The notes under the pieces were generated by a model. That model was not told where the DNA came from, ran no database searches, and saw only the letters and a list, made by a program, of their open reading frames with translations. The position numbers were made by a program, and so were the translations under genes. Positions 8,797-17,540 of a stretch of DNA of 64,000 bases are shown here, in pieces. This DNA comes from Rhizosaccharibacter radicis (GTDB lineage: Bacteria > Pseudomonadota > Alphaproteobacteria > Acetobacterales > Acetobacteraceae): NCBI GenBank assembly GCA_024508355.1, contig JAMZEJ010000004.1, positions 1 through 64,000 on the forward strand, read 5' to 3'. Positions within the stretch are counted from its first letter, which is position 1, and each line of letters opens with the position of its first letter.

Positions 8797-9204
8797 TCAC
8801 CGCACCCCCCGGACCGCGCGCGACGTCGCGAACATGTTGACGCCGACCCACCCGAGGCCGAGCCAGATGCCGGGCTGCACGCCGTGGCCGTAGACGAACA
8901 GGTCCAAGGTGACCCAGGCCGCCACGAAGGTGGCGAAGAACGCCGCCACCGCCCGTGGCCAGCGCCAATCGACCGCGAGAGTCGCCAGCTGGTAGAAGCC
9001 GAAGACGGCCACCGCCACCTGCCACCACCCATGGGGCAGCAGCTTGGCGAGGCCGGCCGAACTCGCGAGTGCCAGCAGATGGTCCGGCGTCGCCCGCAGT
9101 GCGGTGAGGCCGTACCCGATCAGCACGACGGCGGACCACGCCTCAGCCCACCAGTGCTCGCGCCTGTAGATCGACCGGAGGCGGTCGAGGATCGAAAACA
9201 GCAT
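8797..9204 (-). CDS. Multi-span membrane protein, holin candidate
   Basis: 135 residues starting MLFSILDRLR. After a basic N-terminus the protein has about four hydrophobic segments (around AWSAVVLIGYGL, WWQVAVAVFGFYQLA, AVAAFFATFVAAWVTLDLF and GIWLGLGWVGVNMFA). It lies directly upstream of the spanin-like gene and endolysin in transcription order. Position and topology make it the best holin candidate in the window. Known phage holins usually have one to three spans, so the assignment is tentative. The 120 bases before it (9205-9325) hold only a 15-codon frame I do not call. Confidence 0.55.
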   Translation of the reverse strand: MLFSILDRLRSIYRREHWWAEAWSAVVLIGYGLTALRATPDHLLALASSAGLAKLLPHGWWQVAVAVFGFYQLATLAVDWRWPRAVAAFFATFVAAWVTLDLFVYGHGVQPGIWLGLGWVGVNMFATSRAVRGVR

Positions 9205-9325
9205 GTCGTGATTCCGGGCCGCCGCGGCGGCGTGGCTTACGGGTGGATCCTGGTGCCTCGGCGGAGGCTCAGCGGCCGTAGATCTCCCGTTTGATGGCGT
9301 CCGCCAGGAACACCATTTCGTGGCG

Positions 9326-9820
9326 TCAGCCGATGCGGGTCCAGGCTCCGGTGCGGAACTGGAAGACCGAGCCAACACCGAACACGCCGAGCGCCAGCTG
9401 CGCGACCGAGGCGCCCGAGGCGTCCTGGACGGTCAGCACGGTCACGAGCATCTGGCTGGAGATGCGATCAACCTGCCCGTCCACGGGTGTCGGCGGCAGT
9501 CTGACGGTCACGGCGCCAATGGTGGACGTGCCGTGCAGCAGCTCGACTGCGACCCCGAACCCCATCGTGACCGTGCCGTTCAGCGCCGGCGTGTCGTCCT
9601 GGTAGGACAGCACCCCGGCCCGCAGCGTGGTGAACTGCGCCGACGTGGCATAGTCGGGGATGCTGGACAGCGGCGCCGTGCCGGTCGAACCGTCATCCAT
9701 CGGCTGCCGGAGCATGGATCCGGCGACCGAGGGCGATCCTACAGGGTGCGGTGCCCGCCCAGGGGTTTGCCCTACGGCCGGCGAGACCGCCAGCAGCAGC
9801 ACAAGCGCAAGCCAGCGCAT
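9326..9820 (-). CDS. Secreted protein of the tail-fibre module
   Basis: 164 residues from the ATG at 9820, which overlaps the stop of the fibre gene (TGATG). The N-terminus is a clear Sec signal peptide: MRW, then LALVLLLAVSPAVG and likely cleavage near VGQ. The mature part is beta-rich with serine, threonine and glycine. I do not recognise the family. It is the last of four consecutive genes here whose products begin with signal peptides, which is odd for parts of a virion assembled in the cytosol. Confidence 0.6.
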   Translation of the reverse strand: MRWLALVLLLAVSPAVGQTPGRAPHPVGSPSVAGSMLRQPMDDGSTGTAPLSSIPDYATSAQFTTLRAGVLSYQDDTPALNGTVTMGFGVAVELLHGTSTIGAVTVRLPPTPVDGQVDRISSQMLVTVLTVQDASGASVAQLALGVFGVGSVFQFRTGAWTRIG

Positions 9821-12549
9821 CACTGCTGCCGCCACAGGGTATTCGACATTTTGACCCACGTGGCGGACGCCCCGGACGCCACGGAAACGGACGCACCAGC
9901 AGCGCTGCTCTCAATTTGCGTCGAGGCCGTGTCCGGATAGACGGTGAGCGCCGCGCCACAGCGGTTGAACACGGTGGTCATCGCACCGACCGGGTAGGCC
10001 GCTGGCAGCGACACACCCCCCAAGGAGCAGGTGGACACGGTGTTGAACCGGTTCGTCAGCTTGGTCGCCGTGGCCAGCGTGGTGCCGGCCGTGGCGATGC
10101 CCTCCATCACACCCTGGTACATCGTGCCGCCCGCCACGCCGAACGAGTAGGAGGCGATGGAGCCGGGCACGAAGGTGCCCGTCACCGCAGCACTCCCGTT
10201 GACGGTCAGGGTGTTGGAGCCGCTCTGGGAGCCGCCGCCGATCACTTCGATACCCTGGTTCAACAGGCTCTTCACCGTCGTCGTCCCGAGCAACCAGCTC
10301 TCCGCCTGGCTGTCCGCGCAGTTGATCTGCTGGGTGGTGCTCATGTTGAGGTAGCAGAGCGCGGTGCTGTTCCCGACGGTGTTCTGCAGGTAGAGCGACT
10401 TGCCGAGCCCCATCTGCAGGTCGCCCTGCGGGCCGATGCTGAAGATCGGGGTGTTGGACGAGGACCACATGCCCGGAGCCATGTCGAAGAACTGGAACCC
10501 GCCGTATCCGCCCGAGTGAGCGTTGATAAAGGCCCCCGCCCCCGAAGGTGCGGTAGACGGGGTGTTCCACGCCTGGGTCGAGCCCTGCGGCACCGTCACA
10601 CCTGAGGTCGACGCAGCCGTGGTCGGAGCACCGCGACTGTTGACCGTCTGCCCTGCGGTGCCGAGGTTCAGCGTCGCCCCCGCCGTGCTCATCGTCGGCA
10701 CCAGCCACGCCATCTGGTAGCCCTGCGACGCGATGACCCACGGCAGCGGCTGCGGGAGATAGCCTGCCCCCGGGTTGCCCACCGCGACGCTGGCGATGCC
10801 GTAGCCAACCTGGAGGCTGGCTCCGGTGCCAGAACCGCCGGTCACCCCGTGGTAGCCGTTGCTGCCGCCGATCGCCGTCACCGTGCCGGTGGAGGCGACC
10901 GTCATGCCCGTGATCGGCACCAGCGTCGGGTCGAGCATGATGCCGCCAGTGGCGGACACCTTCGTCACCTTGAAGGCCGCAGCCGTGCCGGTGTCTCCGC
11001 TTAGCGTCACGGTGTCGTTGACCGCGTAGCCCGAGCCGGTGGACGAGAACACGTTGAAGGTGGCGCCGAATGTCCCGGTAGCCGAACCCTGGGTCCAGTT
11101 CACCATGATGCTGGCGCCCGTGCCGGACCCGCCGGTCAGCGTCACCATCGAGGTGTTGGGAATGCCGGTCATCGTGCCCGGCGTGCTGGACGAGAAGCCG
11201 GTGATCCCGCCGTTGCCGTCGACCGACCCTACGGTGAAGGTGGCCGACGTGCCGGTGACGCCGCCGATGCTCAGGACGTCGCCGGCCTTGTAGCTCTTGC
11301 CGGTCGAGCTGAAGCCGTGGACGGTTTTCGCCTGCATCCCAGACACGCTGGCCGTGGCCTGGGTGCCGCCGCTCTGCTGCGGGGCATCCACCGTCAGGGT
11401 CGGGAACGCGGTATAGTCGCCCGCCTGATGCACCGCGATGCTGCCGAGCGTGCTGGTGACGCCGTTGATGCCGGCGCTGCCGACGTTGGCCGAGACCGCA
11501 CCGATATTGCCACCGCCATCCACGCCGAAGCCGTTGGACGCGAAGGGCGACTGCGAGAAGGCGATCCGACGCAGGTCGACGCCGTAGTAGGCAGAGGGGG
11601 TGATGGAGGCCGCCCCGCCGTACTCCTTGAAGTAGGAGCCGAACAGGGTTGTATCGGTCGGCAGCGCCCAGTCCCCGGTACGCTTGTTGACCGCGTAGGC
11701 GTGGTCGAGCGTGCCGAACATCGAGATGCCGGCGTTGTCGGTCAGGCCCGGGTAGCAGGTGCCGAACACCGGAGAGCACGCGATGCCGTCCACGCCCACG
11801 CCAAGCATCAGGCCGTGCAGCTCACCCACGCCAGCGTTGCTCGCGGTCAGGGTGTCGATTTCGTTGTCCATCTCCCAGATGCCGTTCGCATTGGCCCGGA
11901 CATAGCCGTAGAGGCCCTGCATCTGCGGCTGCGAGCCGCCGACATGGATCGGCGCGCCCATCTCGCCGTAATCGACGGGCATGGGCGCGTTGGACGTCGC
12001 CTGCCCGAGCACGCCCGCATACGCCCCGCCGAATGCCGGGGTCTTGCTGATGAACAGGTCGCCCTCGACCACGTTGCGATTACCCATCGCGTAGTTGTCC
12101 AGGTAGTCGGACACGTGCAGCAGGGTGCCGCCGGCGCTGGTGTCGCGCACGCCGTCGATCGCCTGGATCTGGGCCAGGGATGCGCTGTTCGCGTAGCCGT
12201 ACATATAGGGCGACATGGTGATCGCCGTGCGGCCGGCCGTGCCGCCGCCCTCGCCCTGCCAGCCGACCGAGCCCGCGCCGCCGTTCCACACGACGATCGA
12301 GTAGCCGGGATTCAGGTTGACCTGCTGCGTGCCGATCGCGCCCGTCATCGTCCCGCCGGTCTTCGGCAGCGCCGCTTGAGACGCCGCCAGCGCGGTCGCC
12401 GCGCTGGACGAGGCCGTATTGAGCTGGGTGATTTGGGGGGTGGTCATGCCGCTCGACGGGACGGCGAAGCCGCCCCCTCCGAAAGACCCAGCCTTGGCGG
12501 TGCCGCTGATGAGCGCCAGCGCGACCGCGAGGTTAAGCGCCCGGCTCAC
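9820..12549 (-). CDS. Large tail-fibre-like protein with signal peptide and beta repeats
   Basis: 909 residues from the GTG at 12549, which overlaps the preceding stop as GTGA. The first 22 residues are a Sec-type signal (RALNLAVALALISGTAKAG). A helical trimer-like stretch follows (TQLNTASSSAATALAASQA, then KTGGTMTGAI), typical of phage fibres. The middle has two tandem beta repeats of about 75 residues, coded near 11.29-11.09 and 11.05-10.79 kb and each ending GGSGTGAS. The C-terminus is a compact tail-tip-like domain with FNRC and YPDTAS. It is probably a receptor-binding or adhesin-like fibre. The signal peptide is unusual and is discussed as a finding. Confidence 0.7.
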   Translation of the reverse strand: MSRALNLAVALALISGTAKAGSFGGGGFAVPSSGMTTPQITQLNTASSSAATALAASQAALPKTGGTMTGAIGTQQVNLNPGYSIVVWNGGAGSVGWQGEGGGTAGRTAITMSPYMYGYANSASLAQIQAIDGVRDTSAGGTLLHVSDYLDNYAMGNRNVVEGDLFISKTPAFGGAYAGVLGQATSNAPMPVDYGEMGAPIHVGGSQPQMQGLYGYVRANANGIWEMDNEIDTLTASNAGVGELHGLMLGVGVDGIACSPVFGTCYPGLTDNAGISMFGTLDHAYAVNKRTGDWALPTDTTLFGSYFKEYGGAASITPSAYYGVDLRRIAFSQSPFASNGFGVDGGGNIGAVSANVGSAGINGVTSTLGSIAVHQAGDYTAFPTLTVDAPQQSGGTQATASVSGMQAKTVHGFSSTGKSYKAGDVLSIGGVTGTSATFTVGSVDGNGGITGFSSSTPGTMTGIPNTSMVTLTGGSGTGASIMVNWTQGSATGTFGATFNVFSSTGSGYAVNDTVTLSGDTGTAAAFKVTKVSATGGIMLDPTLVPITGMTVASTGTVTAIGGSNGYHGVTGGSGTGASLQVGYGIASVAVGNPGAGYLPQPLPWVIASQGYQMAWLVPTMSTAGATLNLGTAGQTVNSRGAPTTAASTSGVTVPQGSTQAWNTPSTAPSGAGAFINAHSGGYGGFQFFDMAPGMWSSSNTPIFSIGPQGDLQMGLGKSLYLQNTVGNSTALCYLNMSTTQQINCADSQAESWLLGTTTVKSLLNQGIEVIGGGSQSGSNTLTVNGSAAVTGTFVPGSIASYSFGVAGGTMYQGVMEGIATAGTTLATATKLTNRFNTVSTCSLGGVSLPAAYPVGAMTTVFNRCGAALTVYPDTASTQIESSAAGASVSVASGASATWVKMSNTLWRQQ

Positions 12550-12926
12550 CGCTGCACCGCCAAAGCCGTGAGCGCCACCGTTCCGGAAGCAGCGACGCAC
12601 CATAAAGCATCCGGCACGAGTGCTGCGGCCGACGGCTCATACAGACCGCCTGCCCCCTGCCCCCCAGCGGGGAGCTCGAAGCTACCCGGCGCATTGGGCG
12701 CCAGCGCAGGCAAGGTCTTGTTGGTGAGCGAGAAGCTGCACCAGGCGCTCGGACCTCCTGCGGGCGTGACGTTGATCAGCAGGAGATAGCTTCGATTGCC
12801 GCCCGGAGCTGCGGGCACGACCTGCGATGGTGCGGTCGCGAGTGACTGGCTGAAGTCTTTCGCACCTGCGAGTGCCGGGGCCATTGCGACCAGCGTCGCG
12901 GTCAGAAGAAGCGGCTTGATGTGCAT
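12546..12926 (-). CDS. Small secreted protein of the tail-fibre module
   Basis: 126 residues from ATG 12926; a TTG six codons upstream is weaker. The N-terminus HIKPLLLTATLVAMAPALAG is a Sec signal peptide with an AGA cleavage site. The mature chain has two cysteines (WCSF and LWCV) that could form a disulphide, consistent with export. Its end overlaps the large fibre gene by GTGA. The fold looks like a small beta sandwich. Family not recognised. Confidence 0.6.
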   Translation of the reverse strand: MHIKPLLLTATLVAMAPALAGAKDFSQSLATAPSQVVPAAPGGNRSYLLLINVTPAGGPSAWCSFSLTNKTLPALAPNAPGSFELPAGGQGAGGLYEPSAAALVPDALWCVAASGTVALTALAVQR

Positions 12927-12963
12927 GAGACGCTCGCGTCGCAAACCCGGGAGACCGGGTGGT

Positions 12964-14985
12964 TCAGTTGGTCACCGTGGTCGTGAGTCGGTCGGTGGGA
13001 GCCCAAGTGTTGGCGCCGCCTTTGATCAGCGGCATGCAGACGACCGGCACACCGGACCCGGAGCCGGACGCCTCGCCGCTCTTCCGCCCGTCGGTGGCAT
13101 AGGCATACGCGCCTGCCATGCAGTTCGCCGGGAGCGAGGCTGTCGCCAGCGAACCCAGCACGACAGGAGCGCTGGCCTGAAGGACCGACCCGTGCTGCGC
13201 CAGCGTGCTGCTGGTGTTGTTGACCGTGTCCTGGAAGGTCTGCGTGCCGGTCAGCGTTCCGTTCTGGCCGATCAGGTTCGCCGCCGTCATCGATCCGGCT
13301 GCCGTGAAGCTGCCAAGCGTGGCGAGGCTCGATGTCGTGCGCAGGCGATTGTTGTTGTTGGTGGTGTCCCAGCTCCAGGTCGAAAGCGAGTTTCCGGAGG
13401 CATCCTGGAACGTGAGGCTCGACCGCAGAGCCGCGGGCAGAGCGACGATCGCCTGACCGTTCTGAGCCCCGATGTCGGCGACCGCATCGTCCTGCACGTT
13501 GCCGGTCATCACCGCGTGGGCACCGGCGAACTGCGCCAGCGGCACGGTGGTATCCTTCATCGTGTTGCCGATGATCGACACGCGCTGGAATGCCCCGTCG
13601 ATCTGCACCGGTCCGGAAGACATCGCCTGGATCATGTCGCCGGCGATCACCGTCGGGCCGACGAGCGAAGGCACCCCGTTGCCGAGGTCGATGGCGCTCA
13701 GCCGGATGGCGGTGCTGGATTGGCCGCCGCGCTTGAAGCCGAAGAACTCGTCGCCCGTGGAGCTGGTGGACGCGCTGTTCGGCGCCCAGATGCCGGCCCA
13801 GGCGTAAGCGTTGCCCGCCGCGAAGGAAGCGAAGTCCTTCGGGAGCACGGCATTGGATGCCAGCGGGATCGGCGCATCGGCGAACATCAGGTCGCTCGAC
13901 GTCTTGATGCTGTCGCAGGCCTCGCAATAGATGCCGGCGATCTTGGTGTTCAGGTGCGAGCCGCTCAGGGTGAGATAGTTCACCCCGTACTTGCCGCCGC
14001 TCAGCGCCCACACAGGCGAATAGACGCCGTAGGCCGGCCCCACCGCCGTGACATGGTCGATCTGCAGGCCCTCGACATGGTTGTCCGAGCGCACCGCAGT
14101 GAAGCCGCCGGTGATGGTGATGTCGGACAGATGGTGGTCGACGGAGAAGTTCGCCGTCGCCGCGTCCGGCGTGGTGTAGAGCCAGGCGGCGACGCCCTGG
14201 CTGGGATCGCCGTTCCCCAGGCCGGCCGCGATGTCGTTGATGCGGCGCATGGTGACGTGCTCGGCGTTCGCCACCTTGGCGCACGCGTACCAGAACGCGG
14301 ATGCTCCACCGTTGTTGATGCAGGAGATGTTCTCGACGGTCGGCTGCAGCTGCGCGCCGCCCTGCGACGCCGGCGTGCCGTCGATCTCGACGCCGTTGCC
14401 GCCTGCCGCGGCTGCGGTCAGCTGCATCGTCAGGTCGCGGATGGTGACCTGGTAGTAGCCGCCGGGCGAGCCGACCTTCTGTTCCTGGACGAGGATCGGC
14501 GTAGTGCTGCCGAGCCGCTCGCGGACGGTCGTCCCGCCCGGGGACCCAAACACGCCGAAGGTGACGCCCTGCGGCACGACGATCGGGTTGACGGCGCCCA
14601 CGTTGTAGGTGCCCGGCGGCAGGAACAGCGCGGTGCCCTTACCGGCTGCCAGCGCCGCATTGACCTTGGCGACAGCCATGTTCGCGGCGGCCGTGTCGTC
14701 GGTCACGCCGTCGCCGACGGTGCCCTGGTCGGCCAGATCCACCACCTCCGCGAAGCGCGCCGCGAGCGAACGGGCGGTGCTGGCGGATGCGCTCAGGTTG
14801 TAGAGCGCCTGAGAGACGTCCGCGCCGGTGACGGACGCGAACCGCGCGTCGCCCTGAGGCGAGACCGCCCATGCGGGCTGAGCACCAGGCGCCTGGATGC
14901 CACCGCTACGGGTCATGTAAGGCTGGGCGTGCGCGAGCGTGGCGACCGCCAGGGTGGCGACGCCCGCGAGGAGTAGGCTCTTCAT
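12964..14985 (-). CDS. Tailspike-like right-handed beta-helix protein with signal peptide
   Basis: 673 residues. Residues 1-20 are a Sec signal (MKSLLLAGVATLAVATLAHA). Around residues 75-130 is the block typical of pectate-lyase/GH28-like tailspikes: VGDGVTDDTAAANMAV followed by LFLPPGTYNVG. The next ~400 residues have the short repeating strands of a parallel beta helix. Phage tailspikes of this fold bind and often cut surface polysaccharide, and the fold trimerises. The gene lies after the fibre-tail adaptor genes in the late operon. The signal peptide is unexpected for a virion part. No catalytic residues can be assigned with confidence. Confidence 0.75.
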   Translation of the reverse strand: MKSLLLAGVATLAVATLAHAQPYMTRSGGIQAPGAQPAWAVSPQGDARFASVTGADVSQALYNLSASASTARSLAARFAEVVDLADQGTVGDGVTDDTAAANMAVAKVNAALAAGKGTALFLPPGTYNVGAVNPIVVPQGVTFGVFGSPGGTTVRERLGSTTPILVQEQKVGSPGGYYQVTIRDLTMQLTAAAAGGNGVEIDGTPASQGGAQLQPTVENISCINNGGASAFWYACAKVANAEHVTMRRINDIAAGLGNGDPSQGVAAWLYTTPDAATANFSVDHHLSDITITGGFTAVRSDNHVEGLQIDHVTAVGPAYGVYSPVWALSGGKYGVNYLTLSGSHLNTKIAGIYCEACDSIKTSSDLMFADAPIPLASNAVLPKDFASFAAGNAYAWAGIWAPNSASTSSTGDEFFGFKRGGQSSTAIRLSAIDLGNGVPSLVGPTVIAGDMIQAMSSGPVQIDGAFQRVSIIGNTMKDTTVPLAQFAGAHAVMTGNVQDDAVADIGAQNGQAIVALPAALRSSLTFQDASGNSLSTWSWDTTNNNNRLRTTSSLATLGSFTAAGSMTAANLIGQNGTLTGTQTFQDTVNNTSSTLAQHGSVLQASAPVVLGSLATASLPANCMAGAYAYATDGRKSGEASGSGSGVPVVCMPLIKGGANTWAPTDRLTTTVTN

Positions 14986-14995
14986 GCGGAGATCC

Positions 14996-15352
14996 TCAGG
15001 AGGTCGCGGGGCCGGCGGAGATCGACAGCGTGCCGCCGTTCGACCACAGGGCGCCCTTCACGAGCGGGTCGCTGGTGGGGAGATCGAGCACGATCAGCAT
15101 GTGCCCGTCGGGGGTGATGCTGAGAGCGGACACCCCGCCCAGTACCAGCGCGCCGGTGGCATCGAGGGGCGCCAGCAGCCCGGGGCCGGTGAGCGACCCG
15201 GCGAGTGCTGCGTGCGGGATCTGCATCGGCACGAAGCGCTTGCTGACCGGGTCCTGGATCAGCGCCAGCAGGGTATCGGACGCGGCCATGCCGGCGGCCG
15301 GGGCAAGCGTGGAGAGCGGCACGCCCGCGGGCGTGCTCGTGGTGCCGGACAT
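14996..15352 (-). CDS. Small tail-module protein, unknown
   Basis: 118 residues, alanine- and threonine-rich at the start, then a beta-rich tail with the block DPLVKGALWSNGGTLSIS. That block looks like the ends of phage head- or tail-fibre proteins that describe surface repeats. It sits between the fibre-tail adaptor and the tailspike in the late operon. No signal peptide and no membrane span. It may link the spike to the baseplate, but the family is not recognised. Confidence 0.5.
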   Translation of the reverse strand: MSGTTSTPAGVPLSTLAPAAGMAASDTLLALIQDPVSKRFVPMQIPHAALAGSLTGPGLLAPLDATGALVLGGVSALSITPDGHMLIVLDLPTSDPLVKGALWSNGGTLSISAGPATS

Positions 15353-15367
15353 CGGGCCTCCGGGGGT

Positions 15368-15994
15368 TCAGGCGAAGATGAAGGGGAGGCCGTTGTCGGC
15401 CGTGAGGATGCTCCCGTCCGCAGGGCTGGCCAGTGCGTTCGGGGGTACGGGCTGCGACGGCACGCCGGCTGCGACCACCACCGCCGTGGGTGGAGACGCC
15501 AGAAGAGGCGCGCCGTCGTCGAGCGTGAGCACGCCGCCCGCGTCCGTGGTCAGCGCCACCAGCGAGGGCACCATCTGCGGCACGGGGATCACCGGCATCG
15601 CGTCGGTATCGCTGTCGATCGACAGCGTGATCCGCTGCACCAGGCGCCGGCCGGAGGCGGTGAGCACCAGCACCTGGATCGCGACGCTGTCGCCCGGCTT
15701 GCCGCCACCCACGAACAGCACCGGCTGGCCGTCGAGGATCGTGCACCAGAGCACCTGCAGGTCGACGTCGCTCGCGGGCTTCGGCGCGATCGCCGTGGCC
15801 CCCACCAGCGTGTCCCCGGCGTCGCCGAGCCAGGCCGTCGGATCAATCGCGACGTCGACGTGGTCGGCCGGGCTCTTGGACGGCCAGGACAGCGGCACGA
15901 GCACGGTGCGAATCCCGCGCAACGGCGTGGGCGCGGGTATCGCGACGGTGCGGGCCGCGCTGGCGGTCCAACCGGGCGACGCGACGCCCGCCAT
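15368..15994 (-). CDS. Fibre-tail adaptor-like protein
   Basis: 208 residues. The first ~105 residues (from GWTASAARTVAIPAPTPLRG to VLVLTASGRRLVQRITL) fit small beta-sandwich adaptor proteins. They include a DPTAWLGDAGDTLVGATAIA stretch seen in phage fibre-tail adaptors that join fibres to baseplates of Mu-like tails. The C-terminal half is repetitive in proline, valine and aspartate. Its start overlaps the stop of the tail-fibre assembly-like gene. Good position support, moderate motif support. Confidence 0.6.
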   Translation of the reverse strand: MAGVASPGWTASAARTVAIPAPTPLRGIRTVLVPLSWPSKSPADHVDVAIDPTAWLGDAGDTLVGATAIAPKPASDVDLQVLWCTILDGQPVLFVGGGKPGDSVAIQVLVLTASGRRLVQRITLSIDSDTDAMPVIPVPQMVPSLVALTTDAGGVLTLDDGAPLLASPPTAVVVAAGVPSQPVPPNALASPADGSILTADNGLPFIFA

Positions 15995-16377
15995 CAGCTC
16001 GGCGCCGTGGGGAGCGCCGTCGCGGCGCTCGACCCATCGATGATCGCCGCGAGCGCCTTGTTGTAGTCGATCCAGGGCTGCGGGATGGCGACGCCCATCA
16101 TCGCGAACCGCTGGAAGCAGGTCATCGTCGCCGCGCTGAAGGCTTGATCGGCTTGCGTGGCGAGGGGCACCACCGGCACCGGCGGCGTATAGGGCACCAG
16201 CTTGCCGTCCTGCACCGCGAAGGGGCCGGGCATTCGGGCTTCCCAGTCCGCGTCGGCGACCTCAAGGAGATCTGCCTCGGGCGGGAGGATGGGATAGCTG
16301 AGGGCGTCGGCGTCGTACCAGCCGAGCACCGGCGCCGGGGCGGGTGCCGTGTGGTCGAAATGCGCGTAGCGGGGCAT
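15994..16377 (-). CDS. Tail-fibre assembly-like protein
   Basis: 127 residues. The start (YAHFDHTAPAPAPVLGWYD) and later block WEARMPGPFAVQDGKLVPYT resemble the short tail-fibre assembly/accessory proteins that follow Mu-type fibre genes. A hydrophobic helix near the C-terminus ends at WIDYNKALAAIIDG. It overlaps its downstream neighbour by one base. No catalytic role is expected; it probably helps fold or attach the fibre. Confidence 0.55.
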   Translation of the reverse strand: MPRYAHFDHTAPAPAPVLGWYDADALSYPILPPEADLLEVADADWEARMPGPFAVQDGKLVPYTPPVPVVPLATQADQAFSAATMTCFQRFAMMGVAIPQPWIDYNKALAAIIDGSSAATALPTAPS

Positions 16378-16387
16378 CCGTCGCTCC

Positions 16388-16933
16388 TCAGTATCCGATG
16401 GCGGTGACGGCGCCGGCCGCCGAATTGCCGCTGCCGGCAGCCGAGGACCACACCCAGCCCTGGGCCGAGGCGTTGCCCGGGTTCTGGAAGGACCCCCAGG
16501 TGATGCAGGCGTTGCCGTTGTCGCGCGCCCAGATGGCGATGCAGGCGTTGGGGAAGGCGATCGGATAGGTGACGTTGAAGGACACCGCCTGGTTGGCGGC
16601 CCCCAGCGTCACGCCCGGCGTGCCGAAGGACTGCACGATCAGCCCGCTCGGCAACATCATCGTGCTGGCGCCGGCGCGCGCATAGGTCGTGCCGAACAGC
16701 GCACGAGCCGCCTGAAGGACCTGGCCGTTACTCCCCTTCGAGGGCGTGATGCTGGCAGCCGCCAGCCACGCCATGTTCTCTTCCTGCAGCTGGTTGAGCC
16801 ACCAGTAGCGGACGCGCGTCGCCGGCAGTCCGCTGGCGGCGTTGCCGCCGGTGAAGTAGCCGGGCTGCCCGATATTGTCGGACGGCGGGTTCGGCTGATT
16901 GGCGACCGCCGTCGTGTCGTCGATGCGATACAA
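16388..16933 (-). CDS. Tail fibre protein with gp53-like C-terminal domain
   Basis: 181 residues from a TTG at 16933, which has a GGGAG Shine-Dalgarno about nine bases upstream inside the end of the preceding gene. The N-terminus (YRIDDTTAVANQP, then PGYFTGGNAASGLPATRV) is the usual opening of Mu gp49-like fibre proteins. The C-terminal ~85 residues, from PSGLIVQSF to the GY end, match the receptor-binding tip domain found in many phage fibres. It follows gp48 as in Mu. Confidence 0.7.
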   Translation of the reverse strand: MYRIDDTTAVANQPNPPSDNIGQPGYFTGGNAASGLPATRVRYWWLNQLQEENMAWLAAASITPSKGSNGQVLQAARALFGTTYARAGASTMMLPSGLIVQSFGTPGVTLGAANQAVSFNVTYPIAFPNACIAIWARDNGNACITWGSFQNPGNASAQGWVWSSAAGSGNSAAGAVTAIGY

Positions 16934-16937
16934 GCGC

Positions 16938-17537
16938 TCAGCTCCCGTAGGCGAAGAGGACGTAGGTGTGGGCCGGCGCCAGGCGCCGCATCTCGCATTC
17001 CAGGACCGCGTTGCCCCACGTCGCGAGCGGGTCGTCAGCGTTCGAGAGGTCCGCGCTGAAGCTGATCGTGGTCACCGCCGGCGCGTTGATGCGCCAGGTG
17101 TGCGCCCAGTCCGGATCGAGCACCGGATCGTCCGCCCGCATCAGATCCGCTCGGGCCGGCGCGAACTGGGTGATGGTGATCGAGTAGCCGAGCGTGGCCG
17201 CGTAGCCGGTCAGGTAGGCGATCGAGCAGCCGCCGGCATCGGTGAGCCGCGCCACCACCTGCGCCCGGCGCAGCTGCAGCGTGGGGCTGGGGCCAGCGCA
17301 CGGGTCCGGCAGGTCGAGCGTGCTTTCCCATTCCGGCAGCAGTTCGGTCGCCGTCGCCGGGAAGGCGTCGACCAGCAGCTCGTTGCAGCGCTCGCTGTGG
17401 CGCGCATAGGGCGCCGACAGCACGCCGGCCGACGTTGCCACCAGGCTGCCGTCGTCGCGCGGCCAGATCGGCCCGAACGGCAGCAGGCTGAGCCAGGCGC
17501 GGCGGAAGGCCGCTCCGTCAAAGATCGGGGCAGCCAT
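16938..17537 (-). CDS. Mu gp48-like tail protein (YmfQ/DUF2313 type)
   Basis: 199 residues. Characteristic early block WLSLLPFGPIWPRDD, then HSERCNELLVDAFPATATELLPEWE and the LDLPDPC motif, all typical of this baseplate-to-fibre connector family. In Mu this protein follows the baseplate J-like gp47 and precedes the fibre, exactly the order here. It would act at the baseplate wedge during assembly. Usual family length is about 190-200 residues. Confidence 0.85.
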   Translation of the reverse strand: MAAPIFDGAAFRRAWLSLLPFGPIWPRDDGSLVATSAGVLSAPYARHSERCNELLVDAFPATATELLPEWESTLDLPDPCAGPSPTLQLRRAQVVARLTDAGGCSIAYLTGYAATLGYSITITQFAPARADLMRADDPVLDPDWAHTWRINAPAVTTISFSADLSNADDPLATWGNAVLECEMRRLAPAHTYVLFAYGS

Positions 17538-17540
17538 GGA

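Noticed and set aside
9270..9317. 15-codon frame (MVFLADAIKREIYGR) between fibre-module and holin-candidate genes
   Set aside because: Too short to support without homologues, although it has good codon character.
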